Shown: in pieces, positions 18,243 to 27,065 of the stretch
Position numbering within the stretch: position 1 is the stretch's first letter
Layout of the letters: each line of letters opens with the position of its first letter
Assembly: GCA_032249695.1 (NCBI GenBank)
Contig: JAVVHE010000001.1
Span: forward strand, 62,001-126,000
Length of the DNA: 64,000 bases
Reading direction: 5' to 3'
Source: JAVVHE01 sp032249695
GTDB taxonomy: Bacteria; Pseudomonadota; Alphaproteobacteria; Sphingomonadales; Sphingomonadaceae
Position numbers and translations under genes: made by a program
The notes under the pieces: generated by a model
What the model was told of the DNA's origin: nothing
The model's input: the letters and a program-made list of their open reading frames with translations, nothing else
The model's database searches: none

Positions 18243-18477
18243 GCTTGCAATGTAGGATTTTCTGCGCGAGCGTCGGCGTCCTGCGCGTTGTCCATGGCTA
18301 TACCAATGTCCGCAGCGTTCGCCCGCCATCCTTCCGCCGCCACACCGACCCTGTTCTGCCGTCTCCGTTCCGCATGCATGTGAGTGTGTTATTGTCTTGT
18401 TCGCCTTGCCTCGCCCGCTCTGCCTCCAATCCGCTGAGCTGCGAGACTTTCGAGACCCTCGAGACCTTCGAGATATT
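18243..18477. repeat. Dispersed intergenic element, copy 1
   Basis: Begins with GCTTGCAATGTAGGATTTT (18243-18261) and ends with four 9-bp tandem units CGAGACTTT, CGAGACCCT, CGAGACCTT, CGAGATATT (18442-18477). The same two parts in the same order occur at 62012-62196. The 438 bases between the DUF805 gene and ahcY contain this element and the operator below and no gene. Confidence 0.6.
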
Positions 18478-18491
18478 CGCTTTGGGCGTCG

Positions 18492-18509
18492 TATAAAGCC
18501 AGCTTTATA
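18492..18509. promoter_or_regulatory. Candidate operator of ahcY
   Basis: A perfect palindrome of two 8-bp arms (TATAAAGC / GCTTTATA) with a CA spacer, AT-rich in GC-rich surroundings and 71 bases before the ahcY ATG. Size and symmetry fit a dimeric regulator of the ArsR type; SahR, which controls S-adenosylhomocysteine recycling in other proteobacteria, is a candidate but its motif was not compared. Confidence 0.5.
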
Positions 18510-18580
18510 TCTCTCTTGCGCCAGCACCGCTGCTGCGTTAGGGCGTTAGGGAACCCCACATCTGAAGGATCGACCGACCC

Positions 18581-19996
18581 ATGGCTTCCCAGCCCTCGCT
18601 TGCGCCTGCGCCCGACCATAAGGTCGCCGATATCCGCCTCGCCGATTGGGGCCGCCGCGAGATCGCGATTGCCGAGACCGAAATGCCGGGTCTGATGGCG
18701 CTGCGGCGCGAGTTCGCGGGCCAAAAGCCGCTGAAGGGCGCGCGGGTGGCGGGCTGCCTGCACATGACGATCCAGACCGCGGTGCTCATCGAAACGCTTG
18801 TCGATCTTGGCGCCGACGTGCGCTGGGCCTCGTGCAACATCTATTCAACGCAAGACCACGCTGCCGCAGCGATTGCCGCCAAGGGCATCCCGGTGTTCGC
18901 GCACAAGGGCGAGAGCTTGGCGGAATATTGGGAGTTCGTCGACCACATCTTCCAGTGGCCGAATGGCGAGACAGCCAACATGATCTTGGACGACGGCGGC
19001 GACGCGACGATGTTCGTGCTGCTGGGCGCGCGCCTCGAAGCGGGTGAGGCGCTGAAGGAGCCCGAGAACGAGGAGGAGACCGAGTTCTTCAAGGTGCTGC
19101 GCGCGCGCGTCGCCGCCCAGCCCGGTTTCCTCACCAAGACGCAAAGCGCGATCAAGGGAGTCAGCGAGGAGACCACGACCGGCGTCCACCGCCTCTACGA
19201 GATTGCCAAGCAAGGCCGCCTGCCGTTCCCGGCGATCAACGTGAACGATTCGGTCACCAAGTCAAAGTTCGACAATCTCTATGGTTGCCGTGAATCGCTT
19301 GTCGATGCGATCCGCCGCGGCACCGACGTGATGCTGGCGGGCAAGGTCGCGGTCGTCGCCGGCTTCGGTGACGTGGGCAAGGGCTCGGCCGCCTCGCTCC
19401 GCAACGGCGGCGCACGCGTGCTGGTGACCGAAATCGATCCGATCTGCGCGCTGCAGGCGGCGATGGAGGGCTACGAGGTCGTGACGATGGAGGACGCCGC
19501 GCCGCGCGCCGACATCTTCGTGACGGCGACGGGCAATGTCGACGTCATCACCGTCGATCACATGCGGGCGATGAAGGACCGCGCGATCGTTTGCAACATC
19601 GGCCACTTCGACAGCGAAATCCAAATCGATGGCCTTCGGAATTACGTTTGGGAAGAGGTGAAGCCACAGGTCGATGAAGTGCTATTCCCCGATGGAAAGC
19701 GCCTGATCATTCTGTCGAAGGGTCGCCTCGTCAATTTGGGCAATGCCACCGGCCATCCCAGCTTCGTCATGAGCGCAAGCTTCACCAACCAGGTGCTCGC
19801 GCAGATTGAGCTTTGGACGAAGGGCGACTCTTATGAGAACAAGGTGTATGTTCTGCCCAAGCATCTCGACGAAAAGGTCGCGGCGCTGCACCTCGACAAG
19901 CTGGGCGTGAAGCTGACCAAGCTGAATGACAAGCAGGCGAGCTATATCGGCGTCGGCGAAGCCGGCCCGTTCAAGCCCGAAGCGTATCGTTACTAG
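18581..19996 (+). CDS. ahcY: S-adenosylhomocysteine hydrolase
   Basis: A 471-residue NAD-bound enzyme that splits S-adenosylhomocysteine into homocysteine and adenosine, relieving inhibition of methyltransferases. Marks include CLHMTIQTAVLIETL near residue 60, SCNIYSTQDHAAAAIA near 84, the NAD motif GFGDVGKGSAASLRN near 262, NIGHFDSEIQ near 342 and the C-terminal LGVKLTKLNDKQASYIGV...KPEAYRY. Start ATG 18581. A palindromic operator lies upstream and a hairpin terminator follows. Confidence 0.98.
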   Translation: MASQPSLAPAPDHKVADIRLADWGRREIAIAETEMPGLMALRREFAGQKPLKGARVAGCLHMTIQTAVLIETLVDLGADVRWASCNIYSTQDHAAAAIAAKGIPVFAHKGESLAEYWEFVDHIFQWPNGETANMILDDGGDATMFVLLGARLEAGEALKEPENEEETEFFKVLRARVAAQPGFLTKTQSAIKGVSEETTTGVHRLYEIAKQGRLPFPAINVNDSVTKSKFDNLYGCRESLVDAIRRGTDVMLAGKVAVVAGFGDVGKGSAASLRNGGARVLVTEIDPICALQAAMEGYEVVTMEDAAPRADIFVTATGNVDVITVDHMRAMKDRAIVCNIGHFDSEIQIDGLRNYVWEEVKPQVDEVLFPDGKRLIILSKGRLVNLGNATGHPSFVMSASFTNQVLAQIELWTKGDSYENKVYVLPKHLDEKVAALHLDKLGVKLTKLNDKQASYIGVGEAGPFKPEAYRY

Positions 19997-20066
19997 CTGC
20001 GGCGGGAGCTGACTGGCTTCCCAGCCTCCCCTCGCGCCGTGCCGCTGCGCGAACCAGGGACGATGA

Positions 20067-20098
20067 CGGAGCGTCCGGCTGGAGAGCCGGGCGCTCCG
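20067..20098. terminator. Hairpin between the convergent ahcY and TonB-receptor genes
   Basis: A 14-bp stem (CGGAGCGTCCGGCT / AGCCGGGCGCTCCG, one G-T pair) with loop GGAG in the 110 bases between two convergent stops. There is no T run on either strand. Confidence 0.6.
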
Positions 20099-20106
20099 CC
20101 TGTGGA

Positions 20107-23100
20107 TTAGAAGCGTACCGACGCTCCGACGTGGATGTAGCGGCCGCGGATGCCCGAGATGTAGGTGTTCTGCGTATTGCTTCCGAAATTATAGCGCGCG
20201 TTTTCCGGAATGCCCGCATCGAAGATGTTGTCCACGCTCGCGCGCAGGTCGACATTCTTCAGGATGCCGTACACCAAGCTCATGTTCACATAGGCGATCT
20301 CGCCGATGTTGTTGTTGGCGTAGAAGTTCGGCGCAGCATTCGGATCGATCTGGGCGGACCCGATATATTGAATCTGCGTCTGAAAGAACAAAGGCCCATT
20401 GTCATAGCCTAGCGTCAACACGCCCTTGTGGCGCGAATAGCCGGTTGAGTTGTCGGTTATAGTGGGCGCACTGCCCGCGGTGGCGATCGTCGACAGGTTA
20501 TCCAGATATTGATAGGTGAAGGCCACACTGACGTTACTGCGCGAGCCGAGCAGCGGCGAGGCATGCCGGTAGCGCAAATTGGCCAGAATGCCGCGATAGC
20601 TCAGCGTGGCCGAGTTGAAGTAGCTCGTCTGCACCAAGGTCAGCTGGCTATCCGGCCCGCGATTAATGAGCGCGCAGAACGGATTGCCAGCGAAATTGGT
20701 CGAATCATAGCACGCCGAGAGCACCTGATCGGGCGAGAACTGGCTGATCGCGCTGTTGAGCGTGATGTCAACGTAATCGACCTCGAGCTGGAAACCGGGC
20801 GCGATCGCCGGGGTCAGTGTCACGCCGCCGATGAAGGCGTCGGACCGCTCGTTCTGCAGGTTGGGGTTGCCGAAAGTAATGCCCGGGAAGCTGCGCTGAT
20901 CGGACAGCGAGGTGTATCCGGCGGGCACGCCTGCGGCCGCGCAGTTCCGCGCACGGGCAGCCGGGTTGGGTCCGGTCGCGATCTGCACGCTGTCGCACGG
21001 GTCAGTCGCGAAGATGAAGCTCTGCGAGCGCGGGTTGAATGCCTCGGTGACGCTCGGCGCACGCACAGCGCGGGTGTAGCTGCCCTTGAAGTTCAGGAAC
21101 TTGGTCGGACCATAGTTGACGCCCGCGGTCCAGGTGAGGTCGCCGCCGGCGACACTGTTCCAGATATAGCGCGCGGCCGACTGGAGCGAGAGCGAGCGGA
21201 CGAACGGAATGTCGTTGCCCGGCCCGATCAGGTCCATGTTGAATTCGCCGAACAGTTCGTTGGTGACGAACCGGCCACGGACCGGCAGGATCGGCACGTT
21301 CTGACCGTAGGAGACGAAGCTGCCGTCGGGCTGCCGCTCACCGCGGTAGAAGGCGCCCGGATCGAAGCGGCTGGTTTCCTCGCGATGCTCGTAGCCGAGG
21401 GCGAAGCTGGCGTCCCCGCCCGGCAGGCGGAACAGCGGCCCGCTGATCGAAGCGATGAAGTCCACTTGCTCGTTGCGGTTGCGCGGCCGCGCGATGGCGG
21501 TGACGTAGTTGCGCGCGGCCTGAGTGATGTTGCTGCCGAATGGGTTGATCGGCGAACAGACCGAGCTCAGCGTCACCGCCGTGGAGTTGGTGGCGCCGGG
21601 CGCGCAGACGATCGTGCCGTTCGGCCCGGGCACCGCGTTCAGAGCGTTGAACACGTTGGTGTAGGCAAGTTCTTGGTTATAACTGTTGGTGATCGCCTGG
21701 CCGAAATTGCCGCTGATTTCCCACTTCCAGCTGCGGTCCTTCAAGATGTTGATCTCGCCATTCGCGCCGCCGACGACGCGGAACAGGTCGACCGCACCGG
21801 TTGAGACGCCGGGGGTGAGATCGGTGTTGGCTCGCGTCAGGTAGAAATAGTTCTGCGTCGCGGAGTCGGCGAGCGGATTGGTTGCAATCGCATTCTGGAT
21901 CGCTGACCGCGCCGCAGCCGACAGGAACGGGTTGCTCAGCTGAATGATGAAGTTACCGTTGGCCGTGCCGGCGGCATCGAACAGCGCGGCATTGTAATTG
22001 GGCTGATTAGCCAGGTTGCGCCCGGTAGAATGGCTGTACCACACCTCTCCGAACAGCCGGATCTTCGGCGTCAGCTCGAAATTGATGATCGCGTTGCCGT
22101 TATAGCGCTGAATGTCAGTGTAGAGGTTCTGCACTTGCGACAGCGAGAAACCGTTGCCGCCGCTGGTGAATACGCTGAAACCGGTCGGTCGCCCGATCAC
22201 TCCGCCGAAGTCGATCGGGATCAGGTTGCCCGCGCGATCGAAGCGCAACGTCTGGCCCGAACTGTTCGTAATACCCGCGGTCAGGCCCGGGATGCCAAAC
22301 GCGACGGACTGCTGCGGGCTGGTCACGAAGAAGTCGGTGACGAGCGGAATGCCGAACGGATCGACCGAGGGCACGCGATAATCGTTGTAGCGCACCTGCG
22401 CGAATGGCGCGCCTGCCGTCGGTGCGTTGCCGTAGCGATTGTCAGCGAACAGCCGCGGCCGATCAGTGCGCAAGAAGCCATCGGCTTGCTGGTACTCGCC
22501 CGAAAGCGTGATGTTGCCGCGGCCACCACCGAAGTTCACGCCTGCGAGCGCGCGGACGCGGAAACCTTGGCTGTCGCCCTTGTCGGTCGTGTCATACTGG
22601 GCATCGAGATCGAGGCCCTTGAAGTCGCGTTTCAGCAGAATGTTGACCGTGCCCGCGACCGCGTCGGAGCCGTAGATCGGCGCGCCGATCGCGACGACGG
22701 TCTCGACGCGGTCGATCAACTTGGTGGGAATCGTGTTGAGGTCGACCTGGCCGCCGCCCGAGCCGGTCGGGCCGAAGATCGAACCGGTGTTGCCCGATAC
22801 GAAGCGGCGGCCGTTGACCAGCACGAGCGTCCGCTGCGAGCCGAGGCCGAGGAAGTCGACGAAGCTCTGACCCGCGCCGAACGAGGACTGCCCGAAGCCG
22901 GCAGGCGACGCGCCCGGCACGCCGAACGAGGGCAGTTCGTTCAGCGCCTGCGCAACGGTCGTAAAGCCGCGAGTATCGAGATATTTGCTATCGAAGCTCT
23001 GGACGGGAGCGATCGAATCGATCGCGCGGCGTGCGAGGCGCGATCCGGTAACGACGATGGTGCTCTCATCGGCTCCGGGAGCCTCGGCGGGGCCGGCGTT

Positions 23101-23265
23101 GGTGCTCGGCGCCGGTTGCGCGGCATCCGCCGCAGCAGACGCGACGGCAACGCCCGCGCCTGCTGGCGCCGGCGCCTCGCCTGCAAGCGCTTGAGCGGAC
23201 AGCAGCATTGCACCGAGTGTCGTCAACGCGCTACCGCTCATGACCGATCGAATTGCGCCGCCCAT
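20107..23265 (-). CDS. Large TonB-dependent outer-membrane receptor
   Basis: A 1052-residue receptor of the sphingomonad carbohydrate/peptide-uptake type. The ATG at 23265 follows GAGGGAG. A signal peptide (to about residue 29, AQALAGEA) and an Ala/Pro-rich linker precede the TonB box STIVVTGSRLARR. The plug has FTTVAQALNELPSFG, TLVLVNGRRFV and VETVVAIGAPIYGSDAVAGTVNILLKR, and the barrel ends in the aromatic residue of IHVGASVRF. The next gene upstream is a broken exported amidohydrolase, so the pair may once have handled one substrate, perhaps a peptide. The substrate is not readable. Confidence 0.93.
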   Translation of the reverse strand: MGGAIRSVMSGSALTTLGAMLLSAQALAGEAPAPAGAGVAVASAAADAAQPAPSTNAGPAEAPGADESTIVVTGSRLARRAIDSIAPVQSFDSKYLDTRGFTTVAQALNELPSFGVPGASPAGFGQSSFGAGQSFVDFLGLGSQRTLVLVNGRRFVSGNTGSIFGPTGSGGGQVDLNTIPTKLIDRVETVVAIGAPIYGSDAVAGTVNILLKRDFKGLDLDAQYDTTDKGDSQGFRVRALAGVNFGGGRGNITLSGEYQQADGFLRTDRPRLFADNRYGNAPTAGAPFAQVRYNDYRVPSVDPFGIPLVTDFFVTSPQQSVAFGIPGLTAGITNSSGQTLRFDRAGNLIPIDFGGVIGRPTGFSVFTSGGNGFSLSQVQNLYTDIQRYNGNAIINFELTPKIRLFGEVWYSHSTGRNLANQPNYNAALFDAAGTANGNFIIQLSNPFLSAAARSAIQNAIATNPLADSATQNYFYLTRANTDLTPGVSTGAVDLFRVVGGANGEINILKDRSWKWEISGNFGQAITNSYNQELAYTNVFNALNAVPGPNGTIVCAPGATNSTAVTLSSVCSPINPFGSNITQAARNYVTAIARPRNRNEQVDFIASISGPLFRLPGGDASFALGYEHREETSRFDPGAFYRGERQPDGSFVSYGQNVPILPVRGRFVTNELFGEFNMDLIGPGNDIPFVRSLSLQSAARYIWNSVAGGDLTWTAGVNYGPTKFLNFKGSYTRAVRAPSVTEAFNPRSQSFIFATDPCDSVQIATGPNPAARARNCAAAGVPAGYTSLSDQRSFPGITFGNPNLQNERSDAFIGGVTLTPAIAPGFQLEVDYVDITLNSAISQFSPDQVLSACYDSTNFAGNPFCALINRGPDSQLTLVQTSYFNSATLSYRGILANLRYRHASPLLGSRSNVSVAFTYQYLDNLSTIATAGSAPTITDNSTGYSRHKGVLTLGYDNGPLFFQTQIQYIGSAQIDPNAAPNFYANNNIGEIAYVNMSLVYGILKNVDLRASVDNIFDAGIPENARYNFGSNTQNTYISGIRGRYIHVGASVRF

Positions 23266-23457
23266 GGATTTCTCCCTCGCGTTTGCTTGTGGGAGCATTC
23301 AACCGGCGTTCACCTCGGGATGTCGAGCGTCAACTCGTCGCAGCACGACGATCACTTGCTGGGTGTTGCACCGCGATGACATTTACTCATGGTATCAGCT
23401 CCGCTTCCGGTTTTCCTGTTGACGTGCCCGGCTATGTTTTTGGCGGTTACACGCCCG

Positions 23458-24485
23458 TTACTCCCCCGGCTCCGGCGGCGGGCAGGTTCGGGAGCATTGG
23501 GCGCGGGCCTTCGCCACCATCGCCCGATTGTCGGCGAGCAGGGCAGGGGCGTCGTAGATGATGCCATCCTTCAGCGTCCAGCGGACGCCGCCCGCTCGCT
23601 CCTGACGGCAGGTGGCGGGGTTCAGCCGAAGGCGACCGGTGCCGTAGAGGACCTTGAAGTTCGACAGCGGGTTCTCGGGCACGATCACGAGGTCGGCCAG
23701 CATACCGCGCCGGAGCGCGCCGAATTGCGGCTCTTGGTGCCTGGGCTCGTTCAGCGTACGCGCGCCGTTCAGCGTCGCCGCGCGCTTTGCGACACGTGCG
23801 CGACCGTGCCGAGGCCGATCTTCCGAGCCTCGTCCATCGCGGCGGCATCAATTTCGCGCGTTTCGTCGCCATTATTGAAGAACTTGATGCCGTCGATGTT
23901 GTGTGCGGCCGCCCAGTGCACCCACTCGCGAGCTTTGGCGGGGCTGTCGACTCGGCCCCGGCCTGAGCCGAGTGTCTGGTAATTGAAGATGCGCGGCGCA
24001 GTGATCGCATTCGCGGCGCTGCGATCCTTCTCGGCAGCAGCGATCGCCGCGCTGGCCAGCGGTACGCCGCGCACGGTGGTGACGCCGTGAGCCAGCCAGA
24101 GCTTGTAGACATAATCGAGATTGGGGGCCTTGTCCGGGTCGCCGCCGTGGGCGTGCAGGTCGACGAAGCCGGGCAGGACGTACATGCCCGTCGCGTCGAG
24201 CTCCTCGGCATTCTTCGGCGGGCGGTCGGGCTCCAACGGCAGGCCGGGCGTGCCGGCGGATAGGATGTCCGTGATCCGGTTGCGCTCGATCACAATGTCC
24301 ACCGGGCCGCGCGGCAGGCTGCCAGTTCCGTCGATCAGCGTCACGCCGCGGATGACCAGCCTGGGGAAGGGGCCCCGGCCCTCTCCGGCAGCGCGCGCGG
24401 GGGCGGGGTTGACGCTGCGCTCGGCAGCGACGGCCGGACTGGAGACGGCCACCAGCGCCGCCATTGTTGCTACCGCCAGCCGCAT
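23458..24485 (-). pseudogene. Amidohydrolase pseudogene with a large internal deletion
   Basis: The 5' part (24485 to about 23790) encodes a signal peptide and the start of an imidazolonepropionase-like amidohydrolase: LVIRGVTLIDGTG, the metal motif FVDLHAHGGD and GIKFFNNGDE, ending at a stop (23769) after HVSQSARRR. The 3' part, in another frame from about 23795 to 23458, resumes with ATLNGARTLNEPRH, FGALRRGMLADLVIVPENPL and a normal C-terminus. Enzymes of this group usually have a further 150-200 residues between these motifs, with more metal ligands, so the break is a deletion plus frame change and the product cannot be active. Confidence 0.82.
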
Positions 24486-24534
24486 TCACCGCTCCCACCC
24501 CGTGCCGTCGGCGGAGCTTAACGCGACTTGCGTC

Positions 24535-25014
24535 TTAGTCCACCGGCACGCCGGGCTCGTTCTTCGTGGTGCGGATCGTCAGGCTGGTCTTCACGCTCGC
24601 CACGTTCGGGGCACCGGTCAGGTGTTCGGTGAGGAAGCGCTGGAATTCGGGCAGATCATGCGAGACCACCTTCAGCAGAAAATCGATCTCACCGTTCAGC
24701 ATGTGACACTCGCGGATCTGCGGGTGGCGGGAGCAATGATCCTCAAACGCGCAGAGGTCGGCTTCGGCCTGGCTCTTCAGGCTGACCATGGCGAACACCG
24801 TGACGGCATAGCCGAGCGATTCCGCATCCAGATCAGCGTGATAGCCGCGGACGACGCCCTCATCCTCCAACGCACGCAGACGTCGCAGGCACGGCGGGGC
24901 CGTCAGCCCAGCGCGGCGTGCAAGCTCCACATTCGTGATGCGGCCTTCCGCCTGCAGATTGCGGAGGATGACACGGTCGGTGTGATCAAGCTGAAACCGC
25001 TTCGCAAACGGCAT
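24535..25014 (-). CDS. Lrp/AsnC-family transcriptional regulator
   Basis: A 159-residue regulator: winged helix-turn-helix at residues 8-60 (ILRNLQAEGRITNVELARRAG then PCLRRLRALEDEGVVRGY) and a RAM ligand-binding domain (VTVFAMVSLKS, HMLNGEIDFLLKVVSHDL). I take the ATG at 25014, which has GGGG in front; a TTG at 25023 is possible. It diverges from trxB with 121 bases between starts, so it may act on trxB or on itself. The effector is probably an amino acid. Confidence 0.9.
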   Translation of the reverse strand: MPFAKRFQLDHTDRVILRNLQAEGRITNVELARRAGLTAPPCLRRLRALEDEGVVRGYHADLDAESLGYAVTVFAMVSLKSQAEADLCAFEDHCSRHPQIRECHMLNGEIDFLLKVVSHDLPEFQRFLTEHLTGAPNVASVKTSLTIRTTKNEPGVPVD

Positions 25015-25135
25015 AACCCCCAACGCACAACAGATTAATCTCGGCCCCTGTATGGCAGATGTTTAACCGTTGCGCCAATGGACGCAAGCCCGCGCGCCCT
25101 CGACAGCCCGGTCAGCATCGCTAGATGATTCCCTT

Positions 25136-26107
25136 ATGGATCATTCGCATCACAGTCGGGTCCTGATTATTGGGTCGGGCCCCGCCGGATATACCGCGGC
25201 CGTCTATGCCGCGCGCGCCGCACTGAAACCAACGCTTGTCCGTGGCCTGCAACCCGGCGGCCAGCTGACGATCACTACCGACGTGGAGAATTGGCCGGGT
25301 GAGACTGCGATCATGGGCCCGGACCTCATGGCCAAGATGGAAGCACAGGCACGTCATCTGGGAGTCAATCTAGTCGAGGACATCGTAACCTCGGTCGAGC
25401 TCGGCCGCCGCCCCTTCACGCTGGATGGCGACAGCGGTGCAAATTACACAGCGGACGCGCTGGTGATCGCGACGGGAGCGCAGGCGCGCTGGTTGGGCCT
25501 GCCGAGCGAGACACGCCTGCGCGGCGGCGGCGTCTCGGCGTGTGCCACCTGTGACGGTTTCTTTTACCGCGGGCGAACGGTCGCGGTGGTCGGCGGCGGC
25601 AACTCGGCCGTGGAGGAAGCGCTGTTCCTCACCAACTTCGCCGCGCGCGTATACCTCATTCATCGCCGTGGCGAGCTGCGCGCGGACAAGACGAACCAGG
25701 CACGCTTGCTCTCCCATCCGAAGGTGACGCCGATTTGGCACGCGAAGGTGCAGGACGTGCTAGGCGGCGGTGAGCCGGAGGTGGTGACCGGCGTGCGGCT
25801 CAGTACGCCGGAGGGCGCGCGTGACCTCGCAATCGATGGCCTCTTCGTAGCGATCGGCCACGACCCGGCGACCGCGCTGTTCCGGGGACAGCTGGCCATG
25901 GATGACGATGGCTACATCCTGACTGCGCCCGACAGCACGGCGACCAGCGTTCCCGGCGTGTTCGCGGCGGGTGACGTGAAGGACAAGCATTTCCGCCAGG
26001 CGGTGACCGCGGCGGGCATGGGCTGCATGGCCGCGCTCGAGGCGGAGCGCTGGCTGGCCGTTGCTGGCATCGCCGAACCGATAAAGCTGGCGCGCGCCGC
26101 GGCATGA
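25136..26107 (+). CDS. trxB: Thioredoxin reductase
   Basis: A 323-residue NADPH-dependent flavoenzyme that reduces thioredoxin. The FAD motif is IIGSGPAGYTAAVYAARA near residue 10, the redox pair is in SACATCDGFFYRG (CATC, near 137), the NADPH motif is VVGGGNSAVEEALFL near 155, and GVFAAGDVKDKHFRQAVTAAGMG closes the FAD site. Start is the ATG at 25136. The LysR gene begins two bases after its stop. Confidence 0.96.
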   Translation: MDHSHHSRVLIIGSGPAGYTAAVYAARAALKPTLVRGLQPGGQLTITTDVENWPGETAIMGPDLMAKMEAQARHLGVNLVEDIVTSVELGRRPFTLDGDSGANYTADALVIATGAQARWLGLPSETRLRGGGVSACATCDGFFYRGRTVAVVGGGNSAVEEALFLTNFAARVYLIHRRGELRADKTNQARLLSHPKVTPIWHAKVQDVLGGGEPEVVTGVRLSTPEGARDLAIDGLFVAIGHDPATALFRGQLAMDDDGYILTAPDSTATSVPGVFAAGDVKDKHFRQAVTAAGMGCMAALEAERWLAVAGIAEPIKLARAAA

Positions 26108-26108
26108 T

Positions 26109-27014
26109 GTGAGCCCGCTCGACTGGGAGAAGCTGCGGCTGTTTCACTGCGTCGCCGACGCGGGCAGCTTCACCGAGGCCGCGCGCCGGCTACACATGAG
26201 CCAGCCCGCACTCAGCCGCCAGATCGCCGCCTTGGAAGACCAGCTCGGTGCGAAGCTGTTCCACCGCCACGCGCGCGGATTGGTGCTGACGCATGAGGGC
26301 GAGCAACTCGCCGAGATGGCGCATGAGGTCAGCGACCGCGTCGATCGAGCGCGCATGGCGATCGAGGCAAGCCGTGACCGACCCACCGGCGAAGTACGCT
26401 TGGCAGCGGCGGTGACGTTTGGGTCCACTTGGCTGGCTCGCCAAATGGGTGATTTCATCACGAAGTATCCCGAGCTTCGCGTGGAGCTGGTTCTGGCCGA
26501 TGGTGAAAGTGATCTATCCCGTCGCGAAGCCGACTGCGCTGTTCGTTTTCACGCTCCGGTGCAGACCGACTTGATCCGGCGCGCTTTGCCGCCAATCCGG
26601 TACAGAATTTGCGCGTCCGCTGAGTATCTGGCCAGCCACGGCGAGCCAAACGCGCTCGCCGACCTCGATCGGCATCGCCTGATCGCCTATGGTTCGAACG
26701 CGCCTGAGACCTTGCGCGAGATCAACTGGCTGTTGGAGACGGGCGACCGTGCGCATCCGCGCACGCCGGTGCTCACCGTCAACTCCACCTTTGGCGTGCT
26801 GAACGCGGTGGAGACCGGGGCAGGGATCGCCTTGCTCCCTGCCTATCTCGTCGGACTATCGGGGAAGGTGCGGCCCGTGCTGCGCAACGTGCAGACGCCC
26901 GTGATCCGCCCGTGGTTCTGTTATCCGTCCGAGCTCAAAGGATCGGTTCGTGTCGGCGCGGTCCGTGATTTCCTGATGGAGCGGATGACGCCTGAGGAGA
27001 TGGGAGCTGCGTAA
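26109..27014 (+). CDS. LysR-family transcriptional regulator next to trxB
   Basis: A 301-residue regulator starting with GTG two bases after trxB. The N-terminal helix-turn-helix is SFTEAARRLHMSQPALSRQIAALE; the C-terminal two-lobed effector domain runs from about residue 93 (GEVRLAAAVTFG) to ELKGSVRVGAVRDFLME. Co-transcription with trxB suggests a link to redox control, but it is not clearly OxyR: I see no obvious OxyR-type cysteine pair. Confidence 0.92.
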   Translation: MSPLDWEKLRLFHCVADAGSFTEAARRLHMSQPALSRQIAALEDQLGAKLFHRHARGLVLTHEGEQLAEMAHEVSDRVDRARMAIEASRDRPTGEVRLAAAVTFGSTWLARQMGDFITKYPELRVELVLADGESDLSRREADCAVRFHAPVQTDLIRRALPPIRYRICASAEYLASHGEPNALADLDRHRLIAYGSNAPETLREINWLLETGDRAHPRTPVLTVNSTFGVLNAVETGAGIALLPAYLVGLSGKVRPVLRNVQTPVIRPWFCYPSELKGSVRVGAVRDFLMERMTPEEMGAA

Positions 27015-27065
27015 GCCGAACACCGCACGTTTGCCGCAGGCGAGGTCAGCGACTATGTCCCCCCG

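Noticed and set aside
18442..18477. Tandem 9-bp units considered as a CRISPR-like array
   Set aside because: Units are adjacent with no spacers and far too short; no cas genes in the window.
18143..18580. SAH or SAM riboswitch before ahcY
   Set aside because: I looked for the conserved cores and did not find them; the palindrome and dispersed repeat explain the visible structure better.
22030..23379. A 449-codon plus-strand frame opposite the TonB receptor
   Set aside because: Valine/arginine/glutamate shadow of the receptor's plug and barrel codons; no motif or ribosome-binding site.
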